Shown: positions 9,463 to 18,979 of the stretch, piece after piece
How positions within the stretch are numbered: position 1 is the first letter of the stretch
Layout of the letters: each line of letters starts with the position of its first letter
Source of the DNA: Paenibacillus sp. W2I17
GTDB lineage: Bacteria > Bacillota > Bacilli > Paenibacillales > Paenibacillaceae
DNA: 64,000 nucleotides
Assembly: GCF_030815985.1 (NCBI RefSeq)
Contig: NZ_JAUSXM010000001.1
Location: 5,270,001-5,334,000 of the forward strand
Direction: 5' to 3'
Made by a program: the position numbers and the translations under genes
The notes under the pieces: model-generated
Database searches by the model: none
What the model was told of the DNA's origin: nothing
What the model saw: the letters and a program-made list of their open reading frames with translations, nothing else

Positions 9463-12400
9463 TTGAACGAAGCATTAAAAGGTGGGCACTACGCCATTCG
9501 AATCGGAGCGAAATCCTTTGAATACGGAGATAATGAGCCTTTTGATGGCTTAAATGAAGAAGCTTGGTCATTCTATACCTTGGGACTAGGGGCTACGACT
9601 ATAAATTCTTTATTCCCAATTAACGGTGCAGTTTCTGTTACTCGTGATTCAAATTTACAAGTAACTTTTAGCAATCCAATTGATGCTGGTGTGGGAGAAA
9701 TCGTAATTTACGAAGGTGGCGTTGAGTTTGAGCAGTATGACATGGCTCTACCGCAGTCTCGTGTCGTGATTAGCGGCAATACGCTTACAATTGATCCCGT
9801 GAAAAGTTTTTCCAATAATGCTACATACTCAGTTGACATAGATCAAGGAGCTTTAAGAGACAAGGCAGGGAATGATGTCGCTGGAACAGGAATTAACGGG
9901 TGGCAGTTTACATTTTTTCAATCAGACCCAACTTCCTTAGTGGTATCTTCTCTATCACCATCTAACGGAGCGAGTGGAGTCGCGCTGACAGGAGAGCTGA
10001 CAGTTACATATAACAAAGAGCTTGATCCTCGCTATCCCGGATCAGTAACGCTAAGAAATGCGAGCGGAGCAGTAATAACAACATCTACGTCTGTCAATAG
10101 CTCGAATCATCGACAGCTGCGAATTATCCCATCGAGTAGTCTAACTAGCAATACAAGCTATACCGTGGATATTCCAGGAGGACTGTTGCGAGACAAATCA
10201 GGTAATCTGTATACAGGACTTAACGGAGCCACATCGTGGACATTCCGTACACAAACGTTAGATCGAACTGCTCCTGTTCTCAAAACCTCCAAAATGTACA
10301 GTAATACCATCATTCGTCTGACCTATGATAAATTGCTCTCAAGTCTTGATCCTCTGCCATCCAGTTTCTCCGTTACTGTTAATGGGGAGTCACGTAGTGT
10401 ATCTACGTCTTATGTGTCTGGAGATAGTGTTTACGTAGTTCTAGATACAGGTGTAGCAGTAGGACAAGTGGTTCGCATTGGATACTCCCCTGGATCATCA
10501 ACGCGCAAAATTCAGGATTTATCTATGAATTCGGCAGCTGCCTTCGGAGCCAGAGATGTGGAAAATAGTTTGGAATCAATCATGTCCAAACCTAGAGAAG
10601 GCAGCGTCTATAACAGTACGCTCAATCTCTATTATCCTGAGACCGTATATATTAACTCTAGTGAAGCATACAAACAATTCAGCGTGACTGCAGATGGAAC
10701 TTCTGTGGGTGTAAGTAGCATCTCAACCAATAACAGTTCACTTGTCACTCTTAACCTTAGTCGTTCGATCACAAATGGTGAGGTTGTTCGTGTATCCTAT
10801 CAGCCGAGTGAATGGGCTGTAAAGGACAGTCGGGGTCAAGCGCTTGCTGGATTTAACGAATTTTACGTTCGTAACAGTATTGATACGAAGAACCCAGAGT
10901 TCCAAAACGCTGAGGTCAGCGGCAATAAACTGTGGATTCGCTACAACGAACCGCTAAGTAGATCAAATAAACCTTTGAAAAGTCAGTATTCGGTACTGGT
11001 AGACGGGAAAGCTGTATTTGTCAATGATTCGGAAATTGAAGATGATCTCGTGACACTGACATTGGCCTCGTCTGTCACTGATACACAGACCGTGACACTA
11101 TCTTACGTTCCTGGAACGAGCCGTCTAACAGACCTAAACGGAAACCCGGCAGGATACTTGAATTTAACCCCCGTGACCTACACATATGGAAATGGAACGA
11201 TTCTGTCTGGTGTGTTACAAGGAGACACGATACTTATTAACTTCCGTAATGCTTTAAAGACAGAATCTGCATTAAGTCCAGCTCAGTTCAGAGTACAGAT
11301 TGGTAGCAATAACGTAGCTGTTAGCTCCGCATCGGCATCCGGCTCAGTTGTTACTTTAAAGTTGCCCACTTCTGCATCTGCAGGACAAACAGGAATCGTT
11401 AGTTATACACCGGGTGCAGTTTCGCTTCGGGATGCTCTTAATACTGAAGTAGATGCTTTTGGTCCACTGACATTGCAAATAAAAGAGGTAGATACAGTTA
11501 CACCCACACCCACTGCTCCATTGAAGGGCCGTCCCTCATGGATTAGTGAAGTAGGTGCAGCTGAATCCGATTTTGGACAATCAATGTACATTATGAAAAG
11601 TGATACAGCTGCTGTCGAAACTATAACTTCACGGAACAATCGTCCAACACGGCAGTTTACCATTGATGAGACCAAGCTTGCCCAAGCATTTGAATATGCG
11701 TATTCTAGCGGGAAACTAAATCAACCCATCATGTTCGAAGTTCCAGAGAGTGAAGCAACAGCATCTGTGGGAATCCCGTTCCATACGCTCTCTCGGATAG
11801 CTGCAACTTACCGCACGGGTTCATTTGGCATTAAATATAGTGATAGTGTCTGGCTTGTGCCCTTGTCACAACTGGAAGTTGTGGCTATGGGACAAAGTGC
11901 AGGGATAACAACAGCCCCTGGTACTGCCATATTATATGTGCAGTTAGAGGCTCTTCCTATATTCTCCTTAGGAACGTTAGAGTATATGTTAACAAGTTCA
12001 AACGCTCAGCGACTGGCTAACGTGACAGAAGTTCATATTGAGCTCTATAACGGAAATACCGGGCAAACTGTAGAACAGAATATCAAAAGTCAATTTTGGA
12101 TGCAACTTCCTGGAAACACGTCAACAGTCTTATCCGGATTCACTGCTGTGGATTCGAACACACAGACGTTATCCTATATACCAACAACTTTCAGAACTAC
12201 AACATCTGGAATGGTTGCTAGAGGTAAATTAAACGGTAATCAGATCGTAGCCCCCGTGACTCATTTGGTAAGCTTCCCGAATGCAAAACCATGGGCACGA
12301 GATGCTATTACAGAGTTGGCCTCCAAGTGGATCATAAGTGCTGATAATCTTACTGCATTTAAGCCAGATATGAAAATCACTAGAGCAGAGTTTGCTGAGT

Positions 12401-12825
12401 TGATTGCCAAAGGATTAGGGCTAAAAGGCAATCGTGCAGCTGCACAACAGTTCCGAGATTTGAATGCAAACAGTTCAACTTATGCATATATAGGCGCTGC
12501 AGTGGAGGCGAAAATTATTGAGGGTGTTGGCGATAATAAATTCCAACCCAATAGATTCATCACCCGGGAACAAATGGCCATTATGTTGATGAGAGCAATG
12601 AATTATGCTGGGCAATCAGCACCCCTTCAACTTTCAGTTGAGGATACCTTATCTAAATTCAAGGATAAGAAATCTATTAAATCCAAGGACATTGTTGCCA
12701 AAGCAGTACAGACAGAAATTATTAATGGTGTGTCGGATACTGAATTTAAGCCGCTGGCACATGCAACAAAAGCACAAGCGGCAGTCATGCTAAAACGTAT
12801 GCTAAATAGAATTGGTTATCTGTAA
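9463..12825 (+). CDS. SLH-domain surface protein, main part after a frameshift
   Basis: 1120 residues of a large secreted protein whose signal peptide lies in the fragment just upstream, in another frame. The nominal TTG start at 9463 has no ribosome binding site, so this part is probably not translated alone. Order of domains: end of one Big_5 domain (HYAIRIGAKSF), two Big_5 Ig-like domains (LFPINGAVSVTRDSNLQVTFSNP; LSPSNGASGVALTGELTVTYNKE), about four SwmB-type repeats (TIIRLTYDKLLSS...FSVTVNG...GQVVRIGYSPG), a unique region, and three C-terminal SLH repeats over the last 180 residues (AFKPDMKITRAEFAELIAKGLG; KFQPNRFITREQMAIMLMRAM; EFKPLAHATKAQAAVMLKRML). It would be held on the wall polymer. 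A terminator follows. Confidence 0.8.
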   Translation: MNEALKGGHYAIRIGAKSFEYGDNEPFDGLNEEAWSFYTLGLGATTINSLFPINGAVSVTRDSNLQVTFSNPIDAGVGEIVIYEGGVEFEQYDMALPQSRVVISGNTLTIDPVKSFSNNATYSVDIDQGALRDKAGNDVAGTGINGWQFTFFQSDPTSLVVSSLSPSNGASGVALTGELTVTYNKELDPRYPGSVTLRNASGAVITTSTSVNSSNHRQLRIIPSSSLTSNTSYTVDIPGGLLRDKSGNLYTGLNGATSWTFRTQTLDRTAPVLKTSKMYSNTIIRLTYDKLLSSLDPLPSSFSVTVNGESRSVSTSYVSGDSVYVVLDTGVAVGQVVRIGYSPGSSTRKIQDLSMNSAAAFGARDVENSLESIMSKPREGSVYNSTLNLYYPETVYINSSEAYKQFSVTADGTSVGVSSISTNNSSLVTLNLSRSITNGEVVRVSYQPSEWAVKDSRGQALAGFNEFYVRNSIDTKNPEFQNAEVSGNKLWIRYNEPLSRSNKPLKSQYSVLVDGKAVFVNDSEIEDDLVTLTLASSVTDTQTVTLSYVPGTSRLTDLNGNPAGYLNLTPVTYTYGNGTILSGVLQGDTILINFRNALKTESALSPAQFRVQIGSNNVAVSSASASGSVVTLKLPTSASAGQTGIVSYTPGAVSLRDALNTEVDAFGPLTLQIKEVDTVTPTPTAPLKGRPSWISEVGAAESDFGQSMYIMKSDTAAVETITSRNNRPTRQFTIDETKLAQAFEYAYSSGKLNQPIMFEVPESEATASVGIPFHTLSRIAATYRTGSFGIKYSDSVWLVPLSQLEVVAMGQSAGITTAPGTAILYVQLEALPIFSLGTLEYMLTSSNAQRLANVTEVHIELYNGNTGQTVEQNIKSQFWMQLPGNTSTVLSGFTAVDSNTQTLSYIPTTFRTTTSGMVARGKLNGNQIVAPVTHLVSFPNAKPWARDAITELASKWIISADNLTAFKPDMKITRAEFAELIAKGLGLKGNRAAAQQFRDLNANSSTYAYIGAAVEAKIIEGVGDNKFQPNRFITREQMAIMLMRAMNYAGQSAPLQLSVEDTLSKFKDKKSIKSKDIVAKAVQTEIINGVSDTEFKPLAHATKAQAAVMLKRMLNRIGYL

Positions 12826-12865
12826 CCGGTAATCTTAAAGACATAAACAATGTTAGGTATCTAAA

Positions 12866-12906
12866 AAGCACATCAGCCGAACTACTCACGCTGATGTGTT
12901 TCTTTT
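12866..12906 (+). terminator. Rho-independent terminator
   Basis: CACATCAGC (12869-12877) pairs with GCTGATGTG (12890-12898), flanked by an A-run and a T-rich tail. It closes the second SLH gene. Confidence 0.8.
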
Positions 12907-13085
12907 TATATTGACCAATATATGAATGAATGGAATATTCATCGGAGATATGACAGAGTGCTATTTTCAAAATCTATGCATGCTAATATAGGGGGCAAAC
13001 GTAACTTTTTCCACAAAAAGCAGTCTATTAATAGAAGAGTATACTAGAGATCTCGCTATCGGCTGCCTACTTGGCAGTGTTCGTG

Positions 13086-15851
13086 ATGTCTAAGATTGAT
13101 ATACAAGATGGGAGAGACGTTTCAGACATGCTGGGGAAACATGGGAAACAGCTGGAAGACGTTAAGGGCAGTAAGGTGAAGAAATGGGCAATTGTGACGC
13201 TGGCGGGTGTGATCTGGATTGCACCGGTGATGAGCGCAGGCGGGCAGATGTGGTCAGGCACTTCGTGGCAATCGGTGGCCGCTGCAGCATCTACAAATAC
13301 AAGCAAGTTGAGTGAAGAAATTCTGACTTCGGGTGCGAAGCTCATGAAATACAGATATACAACAACACGTTCCGGTTCCAAGGTCAACGTACTGGCGGAT
13401 GTAATCCAGGTGGATCTGCAGAACCCGTATGTGAAGCTGGATGTAATGACAGGCAAGGGCGGTAATCTGAACAGTAAACAGAGCACAGGTGCCATGGCCA
13501 AGGAAAATGGTGCAGTAGCTGCTGTAAATGGCGATTACTTCAATGTATCCGGGGAACTCTCGCCAATTGGTGGACAGGTCTCCGATGGCGTTCTGGTCTC
13601 CACACCTTCCGAACTGTCAGGCATGTATGCCCTCACGGTGACCAAGGATGGCAAACCGATGATCGATGAGTATTCTTTTGACGGAACAGTGAAGGCGCAG
13701 GATGGTTCAACTTTTGCTTTGCGTGGGATAAATAAAGAGGATTATACGGTAGAGTCGGGTGCGGTGAAGTATAGTCATGCCAACTCGATGTATATTTATA
13801 CACCGGCATGGACCTCCACCAAACGTCCAAATGACCCTTCCACAACGCCAACAGAGGTACTCGTTCAGAACGGAGTAATTACCCAAATCTCGGATAAAAA
13901 AGCGTTAAACATGACGGTGCCGCAGGATGGGTACATTTTGCGTGCGCATGGAACAGCAGCAACATGGATCATGAGCCATCTATCCGTTGGGCAAACCTTG
14001 GATGCGGATTACAAGTTAAAAGCCAAAACAACCGGACAATCGGTTGATCCAAGTAATCTGGAGATGATGATTGGCGGTCACACCATTCTTGTGAACGGTG
14101 GAAAGGCAGCATCCTTTTCCCGTGATATCGCATCTTCCGGCATTGGTGGCATTCGTGCCAGAACGGCAGTAGGATACTCCCAGGATGGTCGGTATGTCTA
14201 CATCATCGCCGCGGAGAAAAACAGTAACAGCAGCGGGATGTCGCTGACGGAACTGCAATCCTTTATGACCAGTGTGGGTGTCTGGAAAGGCATGAACCTG
14301 GACGGAGGCGGCTCCACAACAATGGTAACCCGTCCGTTAGGTGAGCAAACCGCCGGTCTGACGTTCAACACAGAGTATGGCACCGAGCAACGTCAGGTTG
14401 TAAACACGCTAGGTGTGTTCTCTACGGCTCCTGTAGGTAAACTGAAGGGCTTCGCCGTGAGTGGCAGCCAAACGTTGCTGGTGGGGCAAGAGGGCAAGTA
14501 CACAGCCAAAGGATATGACACATACTACAACCCGATTGCAACAGGCGATATCAGCATGTCCTGGAAGTCCAGCAACAACGGCATCGTGAGTGTCAGCAAT
14601 GGCACGATCAAAGGTGTGAAGCCAGGCACAGCAACGCTGACGGCAACGAGCAATGGAGCTTCATCCTCCATTAAAGTATCGGTACTGGGTGGAAGTGAAC
14701 TGGCTTCCCTGACAGCAGGATCAGGTCTCGGTTCGCTCAAAGCGGGCACAACGATGTCGATTCCAGTAACGGCAACGACGAAGAGCGGACAAAGTGTTAC
14801 GGTTCCGGCAGACTCGCTGACATGGGAATTTATCGGATTCAAAGGTAAAGTTTCTGCTGACCAATTAACCGTCTCTTCTGTCAATTCTGGTGCACAAGTA
14901 GGATATGCGATTGGTCGTTATGATGGTTACAGCACGGTCGTTGTACTCTCGGCTTCTGCCAGCGAAACGATCTGGGAGAACTTCGAGAACGTGAATTATC
15001 CGATTAACTTCACAACGAACGCAGCGGGTGTAACTGGTACGGCAACCGTTACAGCAGGAACTGGTGAAAAAGCCGGCTCCAATGTGCTGCAACTTGGTTA
15101 TGATATGACTGCTGGAACAGGCAAAATGTACGCTTATGCACAACTGAATGGCTCTAGCGGTAGAGAGGTATCTGCTGCAGCTACATCAATGTCGATGGAT
15201 GTTATGGGAGATAAAAGTCTGAACTGGCTGCGTGCCGAATTCACGGATGCCAATGGCAAAACGGTATATGCCGATCTCGCCAAGGCGATTGACTGGAACG
15301 GGTGGAAGAAGCTGAGTGTGGACCTGAACGGACTGAACATCGCCTATCCGGCGAAGCTGAAGCGGGTCTATGTGGTGAACGTGGAAGAAGGTCAGGATGA
15401 GCGTGCGAAATCAGGTACGGTTGCTTTTGACAATATCGCATTCACGATGCCTTCCAAGTCCAGTGAAGTAGGATTGCCTACGGGTACAGCTTCGCTCGTG
15501 CTTGGACAGAAATCGATGACGGTGAACGGAACGAAAAAAGCCATTGATGCAGCACCGGTCCTGAAAAATGGTACGACGTATGTGCCAATCAAACATGTTT
15601 TGGACGCTTTTGGTGGTCAGGCAAGCTGGGATAGCAAAAATCAGCGGATCACGGTATTACGTGGTGGCAAGCTGATTGATCTGGTTGTAGGGCAGAAAGA
15701 ATTCACTCTGAATGGTAAAAGACAGAGCGCAACTGTTGCACCTTACGTAATAGGTGGTAGGACTTTAGTCCCGCTTAGACTCGTTTCCGAGCAACTTGGT
15801 CTGACTGTAAAATGGGAACAGAAAACGAAGACCGTTACCATCTCATCGTGA
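13086..15851 (+). CDS. Exported phosphodiester glycosidase (NAGPA domain) with Big_2 and stalk domains
   Basis: About 921 residues. A membrane or signal segment (WAIVTLAGVIWIAPVMSAGG) lies near residue 45. A NAGPA/phosphodiester glycosidase domain (EpsL/YngK-like) follows, with AVNGDYFNVSGE and the hallmark NLDGGGSTTMV. The family cleaves phosphodiester-linked sugars and often acts on exopolysaccharide or wall glycans. Further on are a Big_2 Ig-like domain (VSNGTIKGVKPGTATLTAT), a beta-rich carbohydrate-binding-like region, and a C-terminal pair of copper amine oxidase N-terminal-like stalk repeats (VPIKHVLDAFGGQASWDSKNQRI; LVPLRLVSEQLGLTVKWEQ). The start is uncertain: ATG 13086 has no clear ribosome binding site, and ATG 13128 with GGGAGAG upstream is possible. 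It lies 47 bases ahead of degS and has no terminator, so read-through is likely. Confidence 0.85.
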   Translation: MSKIDIQDGRDVSDMLGKHGKQLEDVKGSKVKKWAIVTLAGVIWIAPVMSAGGQMWSGTSWQSVAAAASTNTSKLSEEILTSGAKLMKYRYTTTRSGSKVNVLADVIQVDLQNPYVKLDVMTGKGGNLNSKQSTGAMAKENGAVAAVNGDYFNVSGELSPIGGQVSDGVLVSTPSELSGMYALTVTKDGKPMIDEYSFDGTVKAQDGSTFALRGINKEDYTVESGAVKYSHANSMYIYTPAWTSTKRPNDPSTTPTEVLVQNGVITQISDKKALNMTVPQDGYILRAHGTAATWIMSHLSVGQTLDADYKLKAKTTGQSVDPSNLEMMIGGHTILVNGGKAASFSRDIASSGIGGIRARTAVGYSQDGRYVYIIAAEKNSNSSGMSLTELQSFMTSVGVWKGMNLDGGGSTTMVTRPLGEQTAGLTFNTEYGTEQRQVVNTLGVFSTAPVGKLKGFAVSGSQTLLVGQEGKYTAKGYDTYYNPIATGDISMSWKSSNNGIVSVSNGTIKGVKPGTATLTATSNGASSSIKVSVLGGSELASLTAGSGLGSLKAGTTMSIPVTATTKSGQSVTVPADSLTWEFIGFKGKVSADQLTVSSVNSGAQVGYAIGRYDGYSTVVVLSASASETIWENFENVNYPINFTTNAAGVTGTATVTAGTGEKAGSNVLQLGYDMTAGTGKMYAYAQLNGSSGREVSAAATSMSMDVMGDKSLNWLRAEFTDANGKTVYADLAKAIDWNGWKKLSVDLNGLNIAYPAKLKRVYVVNVEEGQDERAKSGTVAFDNIAFTMPSKSSEVGLPTGTASLVLGQKSMTVNGTKKAIDAAPVLKNGTTYVPIKHVLDAFGGQASWDSKNQRITVLRGGKLIDLVVGQKEFTLNGKRQSATVAPYVIGGRTLVPLRLVSEQLGLTVKWEQKTKTVTISS

Positions 15852-15853
15852 TA

Positions 15854-15862
15854 TGGTATGAT
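15854..15862 (+). promoter_or_regulatory. Extended -10 promoter candidate for degSU
   Basis: TGGTATGAT (15854-15862) fits an extended -10 (TGn followed by a near-consensus hexamer) between the glycosidase stop and degS. No good -35 is seen. It would give degSU a short leader. Confidence 0.35.
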
Positions 15863-15898
15863 ATATACCGGAAACGATAGAAATGGAGTCGAACAAAC

Positions 15899-17059
15899 GT
15901 GGATTTACAAGCCGATGCCATAGACCGCGTCATTAAAAACGCCATACAAGTCATGGAAAACAGCAAATATCAAATGTTCGAAATTATGGACGCAACTCGC
16001 GATGAGCTGAAAACACTCAACGAGGAGTTAAAGTCGGTGCTGAAGGAAACGGCGGAAACGATCGAGAAAGTAGATCAATTGGAGCTGAACTACCGCCGTT
16101 CCCGGATCCGGCTGACTGAGGTTAGCCGCGACTTTGTCCGATATTCCGAGCATGATATCAAGCAGGCGTATGAGAAAGCAACACAGCTGCAGCTGGATCT
16201 GATGATTTATCGTGAGAAGGAAATGTATCTGAAGGCCCGTCGGGATGACCTACAGAAGCGTGCCAAAAATGTGGAAGCTTCTGTGGAGCGTGCCGAGACC
16301 ATCGGTTCGCAGATGGGTGTTGTACTCGAATACCTGTCAGGTGAACTGGGTCAAGTGACCCGGATCATCGAATCTGCCAAAAATCGACAAATGATTGGTT
16401 TGAAAATAATTTTGGCCCAGGAAGAAGAGCGGAAACGTATTGCTCGTGAGATTCATGACGGGCCTGCGCAGATGCTCGCCAATCTAGTGCTTAGGACGGA
16501 AATTGTAGAAAGAATGCTCATTAAGCAGGATTTTAAGATGGTCCAGGCCGAAATAGTAGATTTGAAAGGCCAGGTTCGTTCCAGTCTTGAAGAAATGAGA
16601 AAAGTTATTTTCAATCTGCGTCCTATGGCACTGGATGATCTGGGACTGATTCCAACGCTTCGGAAGTACGTGCAGGATTTTGAGGTAAAAACGAAAATCC
16701 GGTCGCTTTTTGAAACAAGAGGTAAAGAACACCGTTTATCTTCTGCGATGGAGGCAGCGATCTACCGCCTCGTGCAGGAAGGTCTGTCGAATGCTGCAAA
16801 GCATGCTTATCCCACTTATGTTGTAGTGGAAATTACATACCAGGCTCAGCTCGTCAAAATTGTCGTTCAGGACAATGGGCTTGGGTTCAAACCGGAGCTT
16901 CTTGCGAAGAAAAGCAAGGATCATACCCACTTCGGTCTGATTGGGATGAGAGAACGGGTGGAACTGTTAGAAGGAAGAATAGAGATTGAATCAGGAGAAA
17001 ATCAAGGAACCAAAATAGTGATTCATATCCCGACAAACGTGGATAAGGGAAAGGAGTAG
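15899..17059 (+). CDS. degS: Sensor histidine kinase DegS
   Basis: Cytoplasmic two-component kinase of 386 residues that phosphorylates DegU. The N-terminal 170 residues are a long coiled coil (sensor domain, no membrane segments), as in B. subtilis DegS. The HisKA_3 box REIHDGPAQ places the phosphorylated histidine at 186. The C-terminal ATPase domain has the N box (EGLSNAAKHA) and G boxes (DNGLGF; HFGLIGMRERVELLEG). The start is GTG 15899. It is followed four bases later by degU, so the two form an operon. In relatives this pair controls exoenzymes, biofilm, competence and flagellar genes, which fits its position next to the com and fla clusters. Confidence 0.97.
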   Translation: MDLQADAIDRVIKNAIQVMENSKYQMFEIMDATRDELKTLNEELKSVLKETAETIEKVDQLELNYRRSRIRLTEVSRDFVRYSEHDIKQAYEKATQLQLDLMIYREKEMYLKARRDDLQKRAKNVEASVERAETIGSQMGVVLEYLSGELGQVTRIIESAKNRQMIGLKIILAQEEERKRIAREIHDGPAQMLANLVLRTEIVERMLIKQDFKMVQAEIVDLKGQVRSSLEEMRKVIFNLRPMALDDLGLIPTLRKYVQDFEVKTKIRSLFETRGKEHRLSSAMEAAIYRLVQEGLSNAAKHAYPTYVVVEITYQAQLVKIVVQDNGLGFKPELLAKKSKDHTHFGLIGMRERVELLEGRIEIESGENQGTKIVIHIPTNVDKGKE

Positions 17060-17063
17060 CAGG

Positions 17064-17789
17064 ATGATGGAAAACCGTGATACTGGTAAAGCATCGATTA
17101 AAGTTCTTTTGGCTGATGATCATCAGCTGTTCCGTGAGGGACTGAAACGCATTTTAAATATGGAGGACGACATTGAGGTCATCGGCGAATGCGGCGATGG
17201 AATTCAAGTGCTCGAATTCTGCAATCAGGATAAACCTGATATCGTATTGATGGATATCAACATGCCAATCGAAAACGGGGTTGAAGCAACGGAGAAATTG
17301 CGTGAGCTGTTCCCTGATGTCAAAGTGATTATCTTGTCCATTCATGATGATGAAAGTTATGTATTTGAGACGCTTCGTAAAGGGGCTAACGGATACTTGC
17401 TGAAGGATATGGAGGCCGAGTCTCTGATCAATGCGATTCGTTCCGTGCATGAAGGACATGCGTTCATACATCCGAAAGTAACAGGCAAACTAATCATGCA
17501 GCTGCGTCGTATGACGTATCTTAATGAAACAGGGGCAATGAGTGAAGGAGCTTCGAAGGAGGCAGGTGTTAAATTTGTTGCTGGCGACAATAACCCGCTT
17601 ACACGTCGTGAGGCTGAAGTGCTTCGCTTGATGGCAGAAGGTAAGAGCAATAAAATGATTGGTGAATTCCTGTTCATCAGTGAAAAAACAGTAAAAAACC
17701 ATGTCAGCAGTATTCTGCAGAAGATGGAAGTGGACGACCGTACTCAAGCTGTTATCAATTCGATCAAATATGGTTGGGTTACGCTCTAA
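17064..17789 (+). CDS. degU: Response regulator DegU
   Basis: 241-residue NarL/LuxR-type response regulator, partner of DegS. The receiver domain (about 11-130) has the acidic pair ADDH (D18, D19), the phosphoacceptor D64 in VLMDINMP, and the conserved Lys in YLLKDME. The C-terminal helix-turn-helix (about 175-241) contains LTRREAEVLRLMAEGKSNKMIGE and EKTVKNHVSSIL. AAGGAG (17051-17056) overlaps the end of degS, so translation is coupled. A second ATG at 17067 is also possible. No clear terminator follows; the 357-base gap up to 18147 shows no gene that I can support. Confidence 0.97.
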   Translation: MMENRDTGKASIKVLLADDHQLFREGLKRILNMEDDIEVIGECGDGIQVLEFCNQDKPDIVLMDINMPIENGVEATEKLRELFPDVKVIILSIHDDESYVFETLRKGANGYLLKDMEAESLINAIRSVHEGHAFIHPKVTGKLIMQLRRMTYLNETGAMSEGASKEAGVKFVAGDNNPLTRREAEVLRLMAEGKSNKMIGEFLFISEKTVKNHVSSILQKMEVDDRTQAVINSIKYGWVTL

Positions 17790-18146
17790 TACCTTATGTT
17801 TTTCGTAAAGCAGTATTCTTACGGTAAGTCAGTCCATTGGTTGATTCAACCTAGACGAAGTATAGATTGGTGTTCACTCTCGCCCTTTCCAGAATGTTGG
17901 ATTGGTCTGCGGGTTAATGGACTTTATCACTGCAAATGAGCAAAGTGTAAGGTTGTGCGGAACATATGTTCAAGCTTAGGCGTGAATGAATGACCTGGCC
18001 TGTCTTTCTTCGTCCGGTGTCGATCAGCGTGGAATATGAGTGATAGGAAATGCAAGTGTAACCCTTCAGGAAGTACAGCATATACTTGTTGTATACAGGG
18101 ATGTTCGCCATGGGTGAGCATGACCTTCCGAGGAGGTGCAGTTGCC

Positions 18147-18524
18147 ATGGTTGCTCATCTGACTATGATTCTGCTCATATACTTCCTGGCGGCAATGGCC
18201 GTTCATGCCATGCACCAGCGCCATCTTTCCCGTCCGGAATCTGAAGGTTTCGAGCAGATTCTGCTCATCCCTTCCAATCAGGCAGGGCGGATCGAAGGCA
18301 TTGTAAGAGAACTTTGCCGGGAATTATTATACCGTGGTAAGAGCTTCAGATTAACCGTTGTTGCTGATCGTGCAGAAGCGGAAACGATTACGATTATTGA
18401 AAAGCTTATGCAAAGGCAAGGCATGGAGACATCTTATCTGCCTGCTGTCCCTGCTGATATTGAACGGGTAGCACAGACCGATCACACGTTTCGCCTGATT
18501 GATTTGCGTGAGTCAGAGCAATAA
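18147..18524 (+). CDS. Small protein with one N-terminal membrane segment, unknown function
   Basis: 125 residues starting at ATG 18147, with AGGAGG at 18131-18136. The upstream in-frame extension to 18036 is Cys-rich, lacks a ribosome binding site and is probably untranslated. Residues about 3-20 (HLTMILLIYFLAAMAVHA) are a membrane anchor. The remaining 100 residues look like a small alpha/beta cytoplasmic domain (FEQILLIPSNQAGRIEGIVRELCRELLYRGKSFRLTVVAD..., DHTFRLIDLRESEQ) with a Rossmann-like alternation. I do not recognise it. It sits between degU and comFA, where B. subtilis has unrelated yv genes, and ends at its own terminator. Confidence 0.7.
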   Translation: MVAHLTMILLIYFLAAMAVHAMHQRHLSRPESEGFEQILLIPSNQAGRIEGIVRELCRELLYRGKSFRLTVVADRAEAETITIIEKLMQRQGMETSYLPAVPADIERVAQTDHTFRLIDLRESEQ

Positions 18525-18576
18525 ATCAGCATGTGAACGGGAAATGGGATTAGCATTTCGCAGATCTACAGTGAAA

Positions 18577-18606
18577 AGATTACAGCAGAAGCTGTAGTCT
18601 TTTTTT
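18577..18606 (+). terminator. Rho-independent terminator
   Basis: AGATTACAGC (18577-18586) pairs with GCTGTAGTCT (18591-18600), one G-T wobble, AGAA loop, then a T-run. Confidence 0.85.
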
Positions 18607-18830
18607 GTAATTGTAGCCAAGTCTGCTTTTAAATTAAAAATGGGTTTTTATGCAATCTATGGTTATTGTCTGGGTTTTGACGAGTTCATGAGTATTAAAA
18701 TAAACTTTTCGAAGTCAGAACTCTTAATTTAAAAGTATAGACGATTCAGATTGGAAAAAGTTTCGCAATTTTATAGAAAGATTCTGGTTATTAGCAGAAT
18801 TGTATGATGGATCATGTTGTGTAACTAACC

Positions 18831-18859
18831 TTGTGATGTAAAGGTTCAATTGGTATAGT
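18831..18859 (+). promoter_or_regulatory. Promoter upstream of comFA
   Basis: TTGTGA (18831-18836), 17 bases, then TATAGT (18854-18859) preceded by TGG, an extended -10. Expected transcription start is near 18866, only about 35 bases ahead of a terminator-like hairpin and about 115 bases ahead of comFA. No ComK box could be identified with confidence. Confidence 0.55.
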
Positions 18860-18900
18860 GATAAGTAGATTGATCATACGAAGATGGAATATGGACATGA

Positions 18901-18944
18901 AGCACATGCTCCGGCGAACAGCCGGGTTGGCATGTGCTTTTTTT
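18901..18944 (+). terminator. Terminator-like hairpin in the comFA leader (attenuator candidate)
   Basis: AGCACATGC (18901-18909) pairs with GCATGTGCT (18930-18938). An inner helix CCGGC/GCCGG (18911-18915 with 18921-18925) and a T-run of six (18939-18944) complete it. It lies between the promoter and the comFA start at 18980, so it could end a short RNA or attenuate comFA. Confidence 0.7.
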
Positions 18945-18979
18945 GCGTTCGGAGAATGTGCGATGGGGGAGGAGAGTAA

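Noticed and set aside
17790..18146. Gene or RNA in the degU downstream gap
   Set aside because: Short open frames on both strands overlap each other, lack ribosome binding sites and look like random sequence. No terminator or promoter of convincing quality was seen.
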